Source: Halomicrobium katesii DSM 19301 (GTDB taxonomy: Archaea; Halobacteriota; Halobacteria; Halobacteriales; Haloarculaceae). Taken from it: a stretch of DNA of 64,000 nucleotides. Numbering within the stretch: position 1 is the stretch's first letter; each line of letters opens with the position of its first letter. A program made the position numbers and the translations under genes. Location: assembly GCF_000379085.1 (NCBI RefSeq), contig NZ_KB905378.1:1205253-1269252 (forward strand), read 5' to 3'. This document shows, piece by piece, positions 63,005 through 64,000 of the stretch. A model generated the notes under the pieces. The model saw only the letters and a list, made by a program, of their open reading frames with translations. It did no database searches and was not told the origin of the DNA.

Positions 63005-63688
63005 TCAGACGTCGAGTTCCGCAGCGAGTTCGGAGATAGTTTCGATGGTAAAATCTGGATCGGGTCCAAACGGTTCCCATGGCGTCGATTTACGATCGAT
63101 CCACGCAGTCTGCATCCCGGCGTGATCTGCACCCATGACGTCGAACCAGCCCGCAGTCACGTGGACGATCTCGTCGATCGGCGTGCCGGTTCGTGCGGCG
63201 GCGTGGCGGTAGATCTCGGCGGCTGGTTTGAACGTCCGGACTTCGTCGGCGCTAATCGTATCTTCCAAGAGATCCCCGATGTCGGCGTGTTCGACCATCG
63301 AGTCCAGCATCGCGGGGTTCCCGTTCGAGACCACGTAGCAGTCGTATCCACCGTCCCGGAGCCGCTTGACGCCGGTCTTCACGTCGTCAAAGACATCGAG
63401 CTCGTGGTAGACTGCGAGGATCTCGTCACGTCCCTCGGTCGTGACGTCAGCACCGTAGACATTGAGGGCGTACTGGAGCGCGTCGCGGTTCATCTCGTAG
63501 AACGGCTGGTACGCGTCGATCGCGTTCGCGACGAAAGTGTACTCGAGTGACCGGGCTCGCCAGAGCCGCGAGACAGGCTCTGGTTCCGCGACACGCTCTG
63601 TAAGTGCCTTCTCTGCAGCGTCTACGTCCACGAGTGTGCTGTACGAGTCGAACGTGATCGTCGACACCTGCTCTGGATCGAATGCCAT
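63005..63688 (-). CDS. HAD-superfamily hydrolase, (S)-2-haloacid dehalogenase type
   Basis: 227 residues. TFDSYSTLVDVDAAEKAL (nucleophile Asp), LWRARSLEYTF, YVVSNGNPAMLDSM (Ser motif), RTFKPAAEIY (Lys) and VTAGWFDVMGADHAGM (acid motif). These are the marks of type II L-2-haloacid dehalogenases, though many members act on phosphates or other acids. Last backbone gene in the window. Confidence 0.85.
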   Translation of the reverse strand: MAFDPEQVSTITFDSYSTLVDVDAAEKALTERVAEPEPVSRLWRARSLEYTFVANAIDAYQPFYEMNRDALQYALNVYGADVTTEGRDEILAVYHELDVFDDVKTGVKRLRDGGYDCYVVSNGNPAMLDSMVEHADIGDLLEDTISADEVRTFKPAAEIYRHAAARTGTPIDEIVHVTAGWFDVMGADHAGMQTAWIDRKSTPWEPFGPDPDFTIETISELAAELDV

Positions 63689-63765
63689 GTGAGGTCACCT
63701 GTCGGCTCTCAATAATAATGCCCCGGGCCGAAGTCCGGTCATGTCACCGTCAGGGGATACAGGAT

Positions 63766-64000
63766 CAGTCGATCACATCAAGAACTCTCTAATCGCTCCA
63801 TTAGAGCGTGAATCTGCGTTTTCGATGCGTAGTTAGTTCTCAAAATGACACAGACGGAGAGTCTCGGTAATTCGGAGTCGCTGTCGGCGGCAAATCGCCG
63901 CCGACGCGACGGTGTTGCCACTCACGACCACTGTCCTGATCGGCGGACAGCTACCGGAAGAACCGGTCGTCGAGTGGTTGGTTTGCTGGAACTGTCCTGC
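63766..64000 (-). mobile_element. ISH3-family element, left end, cut by window edge
   Basis: Starts cagtcgatcacatcaagaac and is by eye identical to 6584-6818 except for one base (a to g within the gctgtc-ggcg stretch). So the same subfamily as the decayed copy, not the intact one at 47578, whose inner sequence differs more. Inserted 75 bp after the HAD gene start on its upstream side. Confidence 0.9.
63951..64000 (-). CDS. ISH3-family transposase, C-terminal fragment cut by window edge
   Basis: Minus-strand frame ends ANQPLDDRFFR with TAG at 63951-63953, the same C-terminus as the intact ISH3 transposase. Only about 16 codons visible. Confidence 0.75.
   Translation of the reverse strand, partial: RTVPANQPLDDRFFR

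Noticed and set aside
1..64000. CRISPR array
   Set aside because: No set of three or more regularly spaced short repeats was seen. The repeats found are single palindromes, IS ends or two-unit duplications.

Overview
The window is chromosomal (or large-replicon) DNA from an extremely halophilic archaeon (class Halobacteria). Evidence: very acidic proteins, high G+C with GAC/GAG/GTC-rich codons in the core genes, a SAMP2-like small archaeal modifier, an archaeal RFC small subunit with an intein, a one-domain histone-fold protein, small haloarchaeal zinc-ribbon proteins, and several haloarchaeal insertion-sequence types (ISH3, IS5, IS630, IS6, IS1595 and IS701/IS4-like). Species cannot be told from the sequence.

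Layout. (1) 1-8.6 kb is an accessory region: an IS630 end, a decayed IS701/IS4-like element, a SWIM zinc-finger gene, an AbiE-like HTH plus nucleotidyltransferase pair, a decayed IS5 transposase broken by a 395-bp element that carries its own ribbon-helix-helix gene, a decayed ISH3 element, and a 12-cysteine peptide remnant fused to an IS5 end. (2) 8.6-37.1 kb is core backbone: alaS, intein-containing RFC small subunit, a methyltransferase, glmM and a second phosphohexomutase, rpiA, the histone-fold protein, larB, samp2, a bactofilin-like surface protein, two rhodaneses, an FMN reductase, uvrB, an HD hydrolase and two alpha/beta hydrolases. Three copies of one 82-bp imperfect palindrome and one 82-bp palindrome of another family sit at gene ends. 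(3) 37.1-49.8 kb is a second, lower-G+C accessory island: degenerate tRNA-like pieces, IS6 and IS1595 genes, a UPF0175/DUF3368-type toxin-antitoxin pair, two broken plasmid- or provirus-type genes each with an in-frame TAG, an IS5 copy with perfect 9-bp target duplications, a large DDE transposase, and a nest of ISH3 inside IS630 inside an IS5-type non-autonomous element. (4) 49.8-63.7 kb is metabolic backbone: a Tat-dependent nitrate/taurine-type ABC transporter, small regulators, HxlR plus a mercuric-reductase-like flavoprotein, a 3-hydroxybutyrate dehydrogenase/patatin pair that fits PHA mobilisation, and a group of redox genes (DUF3179, NAD(P)HX epimerase, DsrE, peroxiredoxin, TrxR-like, CDGSH, HAD). 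The last 235 bp enter another ISH3 copy, almost identical to the left-hand one.

How the parts relate. The backbone genes are mostly single transcription units or short operons with 4-14 bp overlaps. The two accessory regions share IS families. The intact IS5 copy has the same terminal repeats as the small RHH-bearing element and could mobilise it in trans. The intact ISH3 copy could likewise act on the decayed copies. No CRISPR array, rRNA or clearly functional tRNA was seen.
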